From: Clostridiales bacterium
GTDB lineage: Bacteria > Bacillota > Clostridia > Christensenellales > UBA1242
DNA length: 42,773 nucleotides
Assembly (NCBI GenBank): GCA_015055905.1
Contig: SVHI01000011.1
Span: 1-42,773 of the forward strand
Reading direction: 5' to 3'
Position numbers and translations under genes: made by a program. Each line of letters opens with the position of its first letter. Within the stretch, counting starts at the first letter, position 1. The notes beneath the pieces are model-generated. The model was not told the origin of the DNA. It did not search any database and saw only the letters and a list, made by a program, of their open reading frames with translations. Positions 17,679-27,116 of this stretch are shown piece after piece.

Positions 17679-18221
17679 ATGAGAAAATTATTAAAATTTA
17701 TTGGTTGTTTTATGCTAATGATTATTGTGCCACTTGTTATGGTTGCTTGTGGTGAAAAAGATAAATGTGATGTGGCTGAAAGGGTAAGTTTGGCTAAAAC
17801 AATTTTGGGTGAGATTGAGTTTGAAAATAGTGAGAATGTTAAACTTGAGCAAGACTGTGATAAGGTTGTAGTGAGTGGTAGTATTGATGCAATGACCCAG
17901 GCGCAAGTGAGTGAGTTTGGAAAAGAAGACGCTACTCACGTTGTGGTTTTAAAGTTTGAGTTTGATAAAACAAAGACGATTTCTTCTTTTGAGATTGCGG
18001 GTGAAATTACAAAGGTATATTCGACTGACCCAAATGCTGAAAACTATGCTGGTTCGATTTCAGAACTTTTAGATAATGAAGATGATGAAGATGCTTTTTG
18101 TTATTTGATTCTTTCAGCCGGAACAAAAAATTATAAATTAACATCAACCTACACAGATGGAACAAGCTCAAAAATTGAACTTGAAATCACAGCAACGCTT
18201 GTTTCAGCGCAAGCTGAATAA
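17679..18221 (+). CDS. Putative lipoprotein, paralogue of preceding gene
   Basis: Lipobox VMVAC; shares (D)ATHVV..K and SG-hydrophobic motifs with the 17145 ORF; GAGGTG RBS. Confidence 0.65.
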   Translation: MRKLLKFIGCFMLMIIVPLVMVACGEKDKCDVAERVSLAKTILGEIEFENSENVKLEQDCDKVVVSGSIDAMTQAQVSEFGKEDATHVVVLKFEFDKTKTISSFEIAGEITKVYSTDPNAENYAGSISELLDNEDDEDAFCYLILSAGTKNYKLTSTYTDGTSSKIELEITATLVSAQAE

Positions 18222-18227
18222 AAGATA

Positions 18228-18258
18228 TAAAAGGGGAAAATGTTCCTCTTTTTATTTT
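18228..18258 (+). terminator. Intrinsic terminator
   Basis: AAAAGGGGAA-AATG-TTCCTCTTTTTATTTTT. Confidence 0.7.
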
Positions 18259-18301
18259 TATTTTTAGAAAATAATGTTATACTTAGAGTAGGGTGAAATA
18301 T

Positions 18302-20839
18302 ATGGCAGATAAATTAGTTATTATTGATGGAAACAGTATTTTTTATAGGTCGTTTTATGCGCTTCCTTTGCTCTCAAATTCCGAGGGTGAATATTCTAAT
18401 GCTGTTTATGGTTTTGCAATACAAATTATAAATATAATTCAAAACATAAAACCAAAGTATATGGTTGTTGCTTTTGATGCTTCTAAAAAAACTTTTAGAA
18501 ATAATTTGTATGATGGTTACAAGGCAACAAGAAAACCTATGCCAGATGAACTTAGAAAACAAATTGAACCTCTTAAAAAGATGCTTAAATTGATGGATAT
18601 AACCATTGCTGAAAAGGAAGGATTAGAAGGTGATGACATCATTGGAATTATCTCAAAAAAATTCCTTGATACTGAAACAATTATTGTTACAGGAGACAGA
18701 GATTCGTTTCAACTTGTTGATGATATGACATCGGTGTATTTTACAAAAAAAGGCACTAGTGATGTAAAGATTATGAATGAAAAAACTCTTATGGAAGAGT
18801 ATGGTGTAACACCAAAACAGTTCATTGATTTGAAAGGTCTTCAAGGCGATTCTTCGGATAATATTCCAGGGGTTGCTGGTATTGGTCCAAAGACTGCAAC
18901 TGACCTTATTGTGAAGTATGGTTCGATTGAAAAAATTTATGAAAATATTAATGACTTTTCAGGGAAACTTAAAGAGAAATTGGAGCAAGGAAAAGATATG
19001 GCAATTTTGTCAAAAGAACTTGCTACGATAGTGACAAAGGGTGACCTTGAAGTGACACTAGCAGAGTGCAAATTTGATTATCCATTTTCGTCTGCAGTTT
19101 TTGATTATTTTAAAAGATATGAATTTAAGTCGCTTTTGAAAAATGATAAAATTTTCAACCTTGCAGCAGGTGAAAAAATTGAAAGTGAAGTTACGCACGA
19201 AAAGTTAAAAAACGCAAATGATCTTGATAAAATATTGAAAAATATATCAAATGTGGGCAAATTTGCATATTTTTTGCGTTTAGATGGCGTTTCTTTGTAT
19301 TATGGTGAGAAAGAATATTTTGTTTCACTTTGTCACGATTTGTTCTGTGAAGGGTTTAATGAGAGTGAGTTTTTTGAAAAGATGAAACCACTTTTTGAAG
19401 ATGAAAATTTGCTTAAAATTTCGTTTGATTCAAAGCGTGATTTATACTTTTTAAAGAACTTTAAAATTGACCTAAATAACTACTTTGACGTGTCGATTGC
19501 AAAGCATCTTGTTGATGGTGTTTCGGTTGACAAGGTTGAAGATGTTTTCTTTGAAAAGGAGCCAGCAAATATTGCATCAAAACTATTTGAACTCTACAAA
19601 GATTTTGAAAAGAAAATTGATGAAAATGGACTCGACTTTTTGTTCTATAAAATTGAAAACAGGTTATCAAAAATTTTGTTCTCGATGGAAGAGGCTGGGT
19701 TTAAAATTGATGAAAATGTTATGCTTGAACTCAAGGCAAAATATGAAAGTGAAATTGAAAATTTAGAAGCAAAAATTTATGAGCTTGCTGGCGAAAAATT
19801 TAACATCAATTCACCAAAACAACTTGCATCTATTCTCTATGAAAAACTTGGTCTTTCACACAACAAAAAGCAAACAACAAGTGCAGAACATTTGCAAGAA
19901 ATTGAAGATGAACACGAGATTGTAAAATTTATTTTAAGGTATAGAAAAGTTGCAAAGTTTTTGAGCACTTATGTTCTTGGAATTTTTCCACATCTTGACT
20001 CGAATCATTTTGTTCACACATATTTTAAACAAACATTCACAACAACTGGAAGATTGTCTTCAACTGAACCAAATCTTCAAAATATTCCAATTAGGTCTGA
20101 AGAAAGCAAAGAAATTAGAAGTATGTTCGTTGCCTCTAGCAAGGACAATGTTTTGATTGATGCGGACTACTCACAAATTGAACTTAGACTTTTGGCACAT
20201 ATGTCAGAAGACAAACTATTTGTTGATGCGTTTAATAAAAATGAGGATATTCACACAAAGACTGCAAGTTCTATTATGGGTGTTCCTGAAGAGCTTGTGA
20301 CTAAGGATATGAGAAGAACTGCTAAGGTTGTTAACTTTGGTATTATTTATGGAATTAGTGAATATGGTCTTGCAGATGACTTAAAGATAAAAGCAAAAGA
20401 TGCGAGAGACTATATTAGAAACTATTATGAAAAACACCCAGCGGTTTTGCAGTTTATGAATAAGGCAATTCAAACCGCAAAAGAAACAGGTAAGGCGACA
20501 ACGCTTTTTGGTAGAACTAGAAAGATGTTTGATATTAATGCGTCAAACTTTATGGTGAGGTCTAGGGCTGAAAGAGCGAGTCAAAATATGCCACTTCAAG
20601 GAACTGCTGCCGACATTGTAAAGATTGCAATGGTCAACACTTTTGACGCTCTAAAACGTGGCGGATTTAAAGCGAAACTTATTATGCAAGTTCACGACGA
20701 ATTAATTATTGATGCGCCAAAAGAAGAGGCTGAAGAAGTTATGAAACTTTTGAAAGATGAAATGGAAAATGTTTGCGAGCTTAAAGTTCCGCTTGTTGTT
20801 GATGTTGTTTCAAGTTATAGATGGAGCGACGGTCATTAA
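18302..20839 (+). CDS. polA: DNA polymerase I
   Basis: 5'-3' exonuclease domain (GLQGDSSDNIPGVAGIGPKTA) and family A polymerase motifs (DADYSQIELRLLAH, RRTAKVVNFGIIYG, MQVHDELI). Confidence 0.97.
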   Translation: MADKLVIIDGNSIFYRSFYALPLLSNSEGEYSNAVYGFAIQIINIIQNIKPKYMVVAFDASKKTFRNNLYDGYKATRKPMPDELRKQIEPLKKMLKLMDITIAEKEGLEGDDIIGIISKKFLDTETIIVTGDRDSFQLVDDMTSVYFTKKGTSDVKIMNEKTLMEEYGVTPKQFIDLKGLQGDSSDNIPGVAGIGPKTATDLIVKYGSIEKIYENINDFSGKLKEKLEQGKDMAILSKELATIVTKGDLEVTLAECKFDYPFSSAVFDYFKRYEFKSLLKNDKIFNLAAGEKIESEVTHEKLKNANDLDKILKNISNVGKFAYFLRLDGVSLYYGEKEYFVSLCHDLFCEGFNESEFFEKMKPLFEDENLLKISFDSKRDLYFLKNFKIDLNNYFDVSIAKHLVDGVSVDKVEDVFFEKEPANIASKLFELYKDFEKKIDENGLDFLFYKIENRLSKILFSMEEAGFKIDENVMLELKAKYESEIENLEAKIYELAGEKFNINSPKQLASILYEKLGLSHNKKQTTSAEHLQEIEDEHEIVKFILRYRKVAKFLSTYVLGIFPHLDSNHFVHTYFKQTFTTTGRLSSTEPNLQNIPIRSEESKEIRSMFVASSKDNVLIDADYSQIELRLLAHMSEDKLFVDAFNKNEDIHTKTASSIMGVPEELVTKDMRRTAKVVNFGIIYGISEYGLADDLKIKAKDARDYIRNYYEKHPAVLQFMNKAIQTAKETGKATTLFGRTRKMFDINASNFMVRSRAERASQNMPLQGTAADIVKIAMVNTFDALKRGGFKAKLIMQVHDELIIDAPKEEAEEVMKLLKDEMENVCELKVPLVVDVVSSYRWSDGH

Positions 20840-20868
20840 AAATATTTTAAATAACATATACTACTTGT

Positions 20869-21396
20869 ATGAAAAGAAAGATTTATATTTCGTTTCTAGT
20901 GGTGTGTGTTATTTTTTTTGTGACGTTTGTTGTTTTTGAGTTTGTTTTGTTTCCAACAAAGTTTAAAAAACAAGTCACAGAAATATCAAGTGAATATGGC
21001 TTAGAACCTGCACTTGTTTACGCAATTATAAAAGCAGAGAGCAGTTTTAAACCAGATGCGGTGTCACAAGCGGGTGCAGTGGGGCTGATGCAGTTGTTGC
21101 CAAGCACAGCGAAATGGATTGCAGAGGAAGTTGGTGATGAATTTGACTATAATCAACTTTTTGTGGTGGAGAAGAATATTGAATATGGTTGTTTTTATTT
21201 AGATTATTTGTTTGATAAGTTTGGTGATATAAATATTGTTGTGTGTGCTTATAATGCAGGCGAGACAAAGGTTAGAGATTGGATTTTAGACGGGGTGCTA
21301 TTTAAAGAAAAAATTGATTATGAAGAGACAAGGGAATATTTAAGAAAAGTTAAGAGGTTCTATGAAATTTATAAAAACAAAGAAAAATATCTCTAA
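20869..21396 (+). CDS. Lytic transglycosylase (SLT domain)
   Basis: IIKAESSFKPDAVSQAGAVGLMQLLPSTAKW...YNAGETKV. Confidence 0.9.
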   Translation: MKRKIYISFLVVCVIFFVTFVVFEFVLFPTKFKKQVTEISSEYGLEPALVYAIIKAESSFKPDAVSQAGAVGLMQLLPSTAKWIAEEVGDEFDYNQLFVVEKNIEYGCFYLDYLFDKFGDINIVVCAYNAGETKVRDWILDGVLFKEKIDYEETREYLRKVKRFYEIYKNKEKYL

Positions 21397-21466
21397 TGCG
21401 AAATGGTCTTGACATAGATTTGATTTTTCTTGTATAATTGACCTATAAATAGTAAGTGAGGTTTTT

Positions 21467-21832
21467 ATGGAAGATATTTATACATTCATTGTTGATGGTG
21501 AAACTTTTGAAAAGGTTGTTCAAGGTAAAAAAGATGTCCATCTTAGAATTAACAGCCCAAAACATAAAGTTTATGCTGTTGGAAATAGAATCTCATTTGT
21601 AAAGGCTCAAGAAGAGGGTGAAACTGAAAAGCAAGTTCAAAACGCAGATGTTGAAAGTTTACTTTACTTTGGAAACATTATGGAAGCGGTTGAAACCTTA
21701 GGAAAAGAAAGATGTGGGTTTAAACCAAGTGCAACTTTTGACAAGGCATCAGACATTTTCTTGGCTGAAGAATCTGTTGAAAGTATGGAAAAATATGGCT
21801 TAGTTGCTCTTGTATTTAAAAATGTAGATTAA
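21467..21832 (+). CDS. ASCH/EVE-like putative RNA-binding domain protein
   Basis: DGETFEKVVQGKKDVHLRINSPKHKVYAVGNRISFVK resembles ASCH fold motif. Confidence 0.45.
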   Translation: MEDIYTFIVDGETFEKVVQGKKDVHLRINSPKHKVYAVGNRISFVKAQEEGETEKQVQNADVESLLYFGNIMEAVETLGKERCGFKPSATFDKASDIFLAEESVESMEKYGLVALVFKNVD

Positions 21833-21921
21833 TTTTTAAAATTTTTTTAAAAAATACTAGACAAATTGAAAATAAAAGGGTATACTTAGTCTCGTAATTT
21901 GAAAAAATTACAACTCCCTTT

Positions 21922-22005
21922 GCGAGGATGGCGGAATGGCAGACGCGATCGTTTAAGGGGCGGTTTCCGAAAGGAGTGAGGGTTCGACCCCCTTTCCTCG
22001 CACCA
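21922..22005 (+). tRNA. tRNA-Leu (anticodon AAG)
   Basis: Full cloverleaf: acceptor GCGAGGA/TCCTCGC, anticodon arm ATCGT-TTAAGGG-GCGGT, class II variable arm TCC-GAAA-GGA, T arm GAGGG-TTCGACC-CCCTT, encoded CCA. Confidence 0.9.
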
Positions 22006-22040
22006 AAAAGAATCAAGAGAAATCTTGGTTCTTTTTTTGT
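22005..22040 (+). terminator. Intrinsic terminator after tRNA-Leu
   Basis: AAAAAGAATCAAGA-GAAA-TCTTGGTTCTTTTTTT. Confidence 0.8.
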
Positions 22041-22096
22041 TTTCTTGATTTTTTTCTTTTTGTTTGTTAAAATGGTGTTAAGTGAAAGGAGTGATT

Positions 22097-22291
22097 ATGG
22101 AAAAACAACAATTTGAAGTTTATGCTGTTCCTAAAAAAACTGTTTATGTTTTGACACCTGAACAATTAAAACAACTTGAAGATGGCAAAGATAGAACAAG
22201 AGAAATTAGAGAAAGAAATGCTAGATTTTTTGAAAGGTTTAATAGAGCCGTTAAAGATGAAACAGAACAAGGTTATGAACCTGGTGAATAA
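22097..22291 (+). CDS. Small hypothetical protein
   Basis: GAAAGGAG RBS, 64 aa, followed by terminator. Confidence 0.55.
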   Translation: MEKQQFEVYAVPKKTVYVLTPEQLKQLEDGKDRTREIRERNARFFERFNRAVKDETEQGYEPGE

Positions 22292-22318
22292 AAAGACCCC
22301 TTTGGGGTCTTTTTTTGT
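22288..22318 (+). terminator. Intrinsic terminator
   Basis: AAAAAGACCCCTTTGGGGTCTTTTTTT. Confidence 0.9.
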
Positions 22319-22410
22319 TCATTTTTTTGTTTTTAAGCGTATGTTAGTTATGTTTTTGTTTGATAAAAGAAAATCAAATATGATATACTAACTTTATAAA
22401 GGGGGACTTT

Positions 22411-23037
22411 ATGGATTCTGGCAAAGGTATGCTTATTGTTTATTCTGGCCCAAGCGGTGTTGGAAAAGGAACAATTAGAAAAAAAGTTTTTGAAAGATTT
22501 GGCGACAAATTGTTTTATTCGATTTCAATGACAACAAGAGCTCCTCGTGAGGGCGAGATTGATGGTGTTGACTATTATTTCGTTACGAGAGAATATTTTG
22601 AAGAACAAATTGAAGCAGGAAATTTTTTAGAGTATGCTGAGTTTGTTGGAAATTATTATGGAACTCCAAAAGACAAGGTTGAAAAAAAACTTAACAATGG
22701 TTATGACGTTATGCTTGAAATTGAGGTTGATGGTGCAACTCAAGTGAAACAAAAAGTTGAAGATGCGATTTCAATTTTCGTTGTTCCGCCATCAATGGAG
22801 GCGTTGGAAAACCGTCTTCAAGGTAGAAAAACAGAAGAGCAAGAAATTATTCAAAAGAGGCTTGAAAAGGCAAGACGTGAAATTGTTCTTGCAGGGCTTT
22901 ATGACTATGTTGTTATTAACGACGACCTTGAAGAAGCAACAGAAGATGTTGTTTCAATAATCAAATCAGGACACTTGAAGACTCCTTATTCAATTCCTGC
23001 GTATTGTAAAGAATTAATTAAGCAAATTAAAAAGTAA
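22411..23037 (+). CDS. gmk: Guanylate kinase
   Basis: YSGPSGVGKGTIRKKV...SISMTTRAPREGEIDGVDYYFV. Confidence 0.97.
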   Translation: MDSGKGMLIVYSGPSGVGKGTIRKKVFERFGDKLFYSISMTTRAPREGEIDGVDYYFVTREYFEEQIEAGNFLEYAEFVGNYYGTPKDKVEKKLNNGYDVMLEIEVDGATQVKQKVEDAISIFVVPPSMEALENRLQGRKTEEQEIIQKRLEKARREIVLAGLYDYVVINDDLEEATEDVVSIIKSGHLKTPYSIPAYCKELIKQIKK

Positions 23038-23048
23038 GAGGTGAAATT

Positions 23049-23885
23049 ATGCCAAAAGGTGATGATAATAAATTTAGACAGTATTATAATGAAGACCCAA
23101 AATTTTACTCTTCAGAGTTTAAAGCATTTTTAAACAGTTTCTCGGGAAAAGATTTTAAAAACGCTAATGGTCAATATATGAATTCTCAAGAAAAAGATTG
23201 TTGGGAAAAGTATAAGGGTCAAACAAAGGAAGAGGATACAGAAGAACAAGATTTGCACTACGATGTTTCTCAGTTGACTGAGAAAGATTGTGCTTATTTG
23301 CAAAACCCATCAAATATTGCAGCCAATCTTGGAACTTTTGAGTGGGCTTGTAAAACCGAAACAACCTTTGATTATATTGGAAAAGACCAAGAAGGAAATG
23401 CTCAAGTTACAACTTGGGTTGCCCCTAGTGTTAACATTTATAACCTTATTAATAGTATTTACAAAGAATATGGTATTTTGGGTGTTTATTCACAAGTTGG
23501 AAAGGTTGTAGAAAAGAGGCTCAAAGATATTGAGAAAGAAAAGGCAAAACAAGATGCTAAAGAAGATGGTAACGAAAAAGATTTAGAGGGTGCACAAGAC
23601 GAAAAAGGTGACGGCAAAGGAAAGAAAGTTGTTGTTACTCACGAAAAAGATGGTTCGTCAAGGACTGCTATGATTGAAGAAACTAGAGAGGAAATTCAAG
23701 AGCTTACTGGCGAAGTTGAAAGAGTTGGACGTGAGGAAGTTTTGGAAACTCGTGAAGAATATGGAATGGTTGAACAAGAACCAGAAGAACTCACAAACTT
23801 TAGGTCTCAAGAAGAAGACGGGCTTGCACTTGAAACAGATGCATTGGAAGAGGAAATGCAAAGAATTCAAGATATTAATAATTAA
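23049..23885 (+). CDS. Hypothetical acidic protein
   Basis: RBS-led ORF, Glu/Lys-rich C-terminal half. Confidence 0.55.
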   Translation: MPKGDDNKFRQYYNEDPKFYSSEFKAFLNSFSGKDFKNANGQYMNSQEKDCWEKYKGQTKEEDTEEQDLHYDVSQLTEKDCAYLQNPSNIAANLGTFEWACKTETTFDYIGKDQEGNAQVTTWVAPSVNIYNLINSIYKEYGILGVYSQVGKVVEKRLKDIEKEKAKQDAKEDGNEKDLEGAQDEKGDGKGKKVVVTHEKDGSSRTAMIEETREEIQELTGEVERVGREEVLETREEYGMVEQEPEELTNFRSQEEDGLALETDALEEEMQRIQDINN

Positions 23886-23902
23886 AATAAAGAAGAGAAT
23901 AT

Positions 23903-24811
23903 ATGAAAAAATTAAGAAGAATTTTAAGTATATTATTGTTAATCCCTGCAATGCTTTTGCTAAGTGCGTGTGGTTCTGACCCAGAAACCCCACCACCAGC
24001 AGCAGGAGGTGGCTCGCAGGGAACAGAGACATCGCTAACGATTAGTGATAGTTTTGTTATGGGCAAAGACCTTGTTGACGGTTTTGATTTGCTTTATGGC
24101 GAAAATGATTTGTTAGAAAATAATTATTTAGCAGATGTGAAAAACAACGCGAATGTGTTAAAAACTGTTAGTGAAGTGCTTGGTGGTTATGAAGAATTAT
24201 ACTGGCACTACAGCACTGCAGTTGCGGTTGATGACGCAAACACGCAAGTAAATAAACTAAGCAAATTTTATGTTGATGATATGTCAACAGATGAAATGTT
24301 AGATGTTGAAGTTATTATGTTGTTTACCTATGATGGGTTAGATGAGGAATATAGTTATAAATTTTATTGCTTTGATGTGAAAGTTAATAAAACAACAAAT
24401 GAAGCATCTATTGATTGTTATTTTGAAGATTCAAAGGCTCAAGGAAGTTCAAACTCAACAGCAACATATAAATGTTTCAAGATAACAGGAACATTAGGCG
24501 AGACAAAAGAAATTTCAACTCTAAATTATTTTAAATTTGAAAGAAACACTGGAATTGATGCTCCTTCTGTGTCAACGGTTGACAATAACTCAATAAAGAA
24601 CTTTGAGGGTTGCAAATATTCAAAATCACAACAAACAAAATTCTATTTAGTTGAACAAAGTGATGCCAATATGGCAAACCACAACTCAGTTCAAGCAGAA
24701 ACAGCACTTGAAGTTGTTTCAAAGGTTCAAGCAGAACACAGTCAAATTGGTATGGCAATGAAACTCATAGAGAATGCAAGTTCTGTTTTGGTTCCTGTTG
24801 TTAATGGTTAA
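23903..24811 (+). CDS. Putative lipoprotein
   Basis: Signal peptide with lipobox LLSAC. Confidence 0.65.
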   Translation: MKKLRRILSILLLIPAMLLLSACGSDPETPPPAAGGGSQGTETSLTISDSFVMGKDLVDGFDLLYGENDLLENNYLADVKNNANVLKTVSEVLGGYEELYWHYSTAVAVDDANTQVNKLSKFYVDDMSTDEMLDVEVIMLFTYDGLDEEYSYKFYCFDVKVNKTTNEASIDCYFEDSKAQGSSNSTATYKCFKITGTLGETKEISTLNYFKFERNTGIDAPSVSTVDNNSIKNFEGCKYSKSQQTKFYLVEQSDANMANHNSVQAETALEVVSKVQAEHSQIGMAMKLIENASSVLVPVVNG

Positions 24812-24828
24812 GAATTGTTTATTTATTC

Positions 24829-24857
24829 TTGACAAAATTTTGATGGCGGAGTAATAT
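24829..24857 (+). promoter_or_regulatory. Sigma-A-type promoter for metG leader
   Basis: TTGACA-N17-TAATAT. Confidence 0.75.
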
Positions 24858-24863
24858 AAGGAT

Positions 24864-24988
24864 ATGGAAATTAGAGTAAATCAACAACAACAAAACTAAG
24901 ACTGTGTGATGCTTTGTCACACAAGCTTTTTGTTGCTTGTGGTTTTACTTTTTAAATCATCAAGCAATGACTTGGTGATTTTTTATTT
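24864..24988 (+). promoter_or_regulatory. Candidate transcription-attenuation leader of metG
   Basis: Two overlapping hairpins, then a 10-bp terminator stem with T-tract just before the metG RBS; alternative pairing TTGCTTG (24933-24939) with CAAGCAA (24961-24967). Confidence 0.6.
24955..24988 (+). terminator. Leader terminator upstream of metG
   Basis: AATCATCAAG-CAATGA-CTTGGTGATT (10 bp, one wobble) + TTTTATTT. Confidence 0.75.
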
Positions 24989-25000
24989 AAGGAGAGTTTT

Positions 25001-27076
25001 ATGGACAATAATAAAATGAAAGAAATTTTAGAGAGAATGAAAGCAAACAGACCAAAATTTCCTAAGCGTGCGATTGTTACTGGTGGTATGCCTTACGGCA
25101 ACAAAGAACTCCATTATGGTCACGTTTGTGGAATGATGGTTTATGCTGATTTTTTTGCAAGATTCTTGAAAGATAAACTTGGAAAAGAAAATGTTATTTT
25201 TGTTTCTGGAACTGACTGCTATGGTTCACCATCACTTGAAACTTATAGAAAATGGACTCAAAATGGCTACACAGGAACCATTGAGGATATGGTTAAAGAG
25301 TTTAATCAAAAGCATATTAACACCATAAACAAGTATGAAATTGGTTTTGATTGGTTCGAGGGTTCTGCCATTGGTGAATCAAAAGAAATGCACAAAAAGG
25401 TTAGTGATGAAATTTTTGAAAGACTCTATAAAAACGGAACACTTTCAAAACTTTCAACCTATCAATTTTATGATGCCAAAGTTGGTTCGTTCTTGAACGG
25501 AAGACAAGTTGTTGGAAAATGTCCTATTGATGGTTGCAAGAGTGAAAAAGGATATGCTGATGAATGTGACCTTGGTCATCAATATTTGCCAGAACAACTT
25601 ATTGACCCTGTTTCAACACTCTCTGGAACTACTCCAGAACTTAAAAAGATTGAAAATTGGTATTTCAATTTGCAAAATTATACAGACCTTTTGAAAGAAT
25701 GGATTGAAAAACTCGACAAAGAAACTCCAACAAGAGATTTTGTTTTAAAGGAAATTAAAGAGTTTTTGAAAAAACCTGAAATCTATATCAAAAAAGACTA
25801 TATGGATGCTTTTGAAAAAATTGAACATTTACTTCCACATTTTGAAAAAGTTGAAGATAAGAGCAAGGCTAGTTTTGTTATTATTTTTGACAGTTTAACA
25901 GATAGAGAAAAAGCTTGTGAAATTTTATCTGGAAAAGAAACTCCTGAATGGGAAAAGAGTGAAGTTGCTCCAGAAGACAAGGTTGAACCAGTTTCTGCTG
26001 GTGCAATTCGTTATAGAACAGGAAAAACACTTGTTCCATTTAGACTTTCAGGAAACATTTCTTGGGGTGTTCCTGTTCCAGAGAAAGAGGGCTTAGATGG
26101 TCTCACATTCTATTGCTGGCCAGAATCACTCTGGGCGCCAATTTCATTTACTAGAGCATACCTTAAACATAATGGCTATAGTGACGATGAATGGAAGAAA
26201 TATTGGTGTAGCAAAGATGCAAAAGTATATCAAGTTTTGGGTGAAGACAATATTTATTTCTATGGCCCAGCGCAACACGCAATGTGGCTTGCAACTCAAG
26301 AGGGAACTCCAAGAGTTGATGCTCCAGATGGTGATTTGCAAATTAGTCAACTTATTGTTAACAAACACTCACTCTTTATGGGTAACAAGGCAAGTTCTTC
26401 AGGTAGCATCAAGCCACCTATGGCAGATGAACTTTTGAACCACTATACACACGAACAACTTCGCTCACACTTTTTGGCACTTAGTGTTGGAAATACTTCT
26501 TCATCATTTAATCCAAAAGTTTATAATCCTGATGCTGACCCTAATGAAGTTGACCCAGTTGTTAAAGATGGAAACCTTTTAACAAATGTTTATAACAGAG
26601 CACTTAGAACAATCTTCTATACTTGGCAAAAAGATTTCGATGGCGTTGTGCCATACGGCGAAGTAGCGGAAGAAGTTTTGAACGAATGTGAAATGTCAAT
26701 TTTGAAATATGAAAAATGTATGATGGAAAACAAGTTCCATATGTGTATGTATGAACTTGATAGTTTCCTTAGAAACATAAACAAATATTGGACAAAGAAT
26801 TTTGTTCAAGAAGACAAAGAGAAAGAAAAAGAGTGTATTGTTAACACTCTTCACTATATAAAAGTTGCGATGGTTATGCTTCACTCAGTTGCTCCAAAAG
26901 GCATTGAAAATTTGGCTGAATATTTGAGTGTAGATGAGAGCATATTTAACTGGGATAGATGCAACGAAACCATTTATAATTGGTTTGAAACAAAAGAAAA
27001 TCATAGACCAAAATTCATTGAAGCAAAGTTTGATTTCTTTAAAAAACACCCAAGTCAATTTGAAACTAACGACTAA
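25001..27076 (+). CDS. metG: Methionyl-tRNA synthetase-like class I aminoacyl-tRNA synthetase (divergent)
   Basis: TGGMPYGNKELHYGHV (HIGH), VSGTDCYGS, zinc-knuckle region, LIDPVSTLSGTTPELKKIENWYFNL. Confidence 0.75.
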   Translation: MDNNKMKEILERMKANRPKFPKRAIVTGGMPYGNKELHYGHVCGMMVYADFFARFLKDKLGKENVIFVSGTDCYGSPSLETYRKWTQNGYTGTIEDMVKEFNQKHINTINKYEIGFDWFEGSAIGESKEMHKKVSDEIFERLYKNGTLSKLSTYQFYDAKVGSFLNGRQVVGKCPIDGCKSEKGYADECDLGHQYLPEQLIDPVSTLSGTTPELKKIENWYFNLQNYTDLLKEWIEKLDKETPTRDFVLKEIKEFLKKPEIYIKKDYMDAFEKIEHLLPHFEKVEDKSKASFVIIFDSLTDREKACEILSGKETPEWEKSEVAPEDKVEPVSAGAIRYRTGKTLVPFRLSGNISWGVPVPEKEGLDGLTFYCWPESLWAPISFTRAYLKHNGYSDDEWKKYWCSKDAKVYQVLGEDNIYFYGPAQHAMWLATQEGTPRVDAPDGDLQISQLIVNKHSLFMGNKASSSGSIKPPMADELLNHYTHEQLRSHFLALSVGNTSSSFNPKVYNPDADPNEVDPVVKDGNLLTNVYNRALRTIFYTWQKDFDGVVPYGEVAEEVLNECEMSILKYEKCMMENKFHMCMYELDSFLRNINKYWTKNFVQEDKEKEKECIVNTLHYIKVAMVMLHSVAPKGIENLAEYLSVDESIFNWDRCNETIYNWFETKENHRPKFIEAKFDFFKKHPSQFETND

Positions 27077-27077
27077 G

Positions 27078-27108
27078 AAAAAAATCGCAGAAATGCGATT
27101 TTTTTTGT
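27078..27108 (+). terminator. Intrinsic terminator
   Basis: AAAAATCGCA-GAAA-TGCGATTTTTTTT. Confidence 0.85.
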
Positions 27109-27116
27109 GAAAAACG

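Noticed and set aside
18302-20839. Missing 3'-5' exonuclease residues in PolA
   Set aside because: Degenerate proofreading domain is common in Firmicutes-type PolA, so not considered novel
24829-25000. T-box riboswitch upstream of metG
   Set aside because: No TGGNACCGCG-type T-box sequence or specifier loop with an evident Met codon
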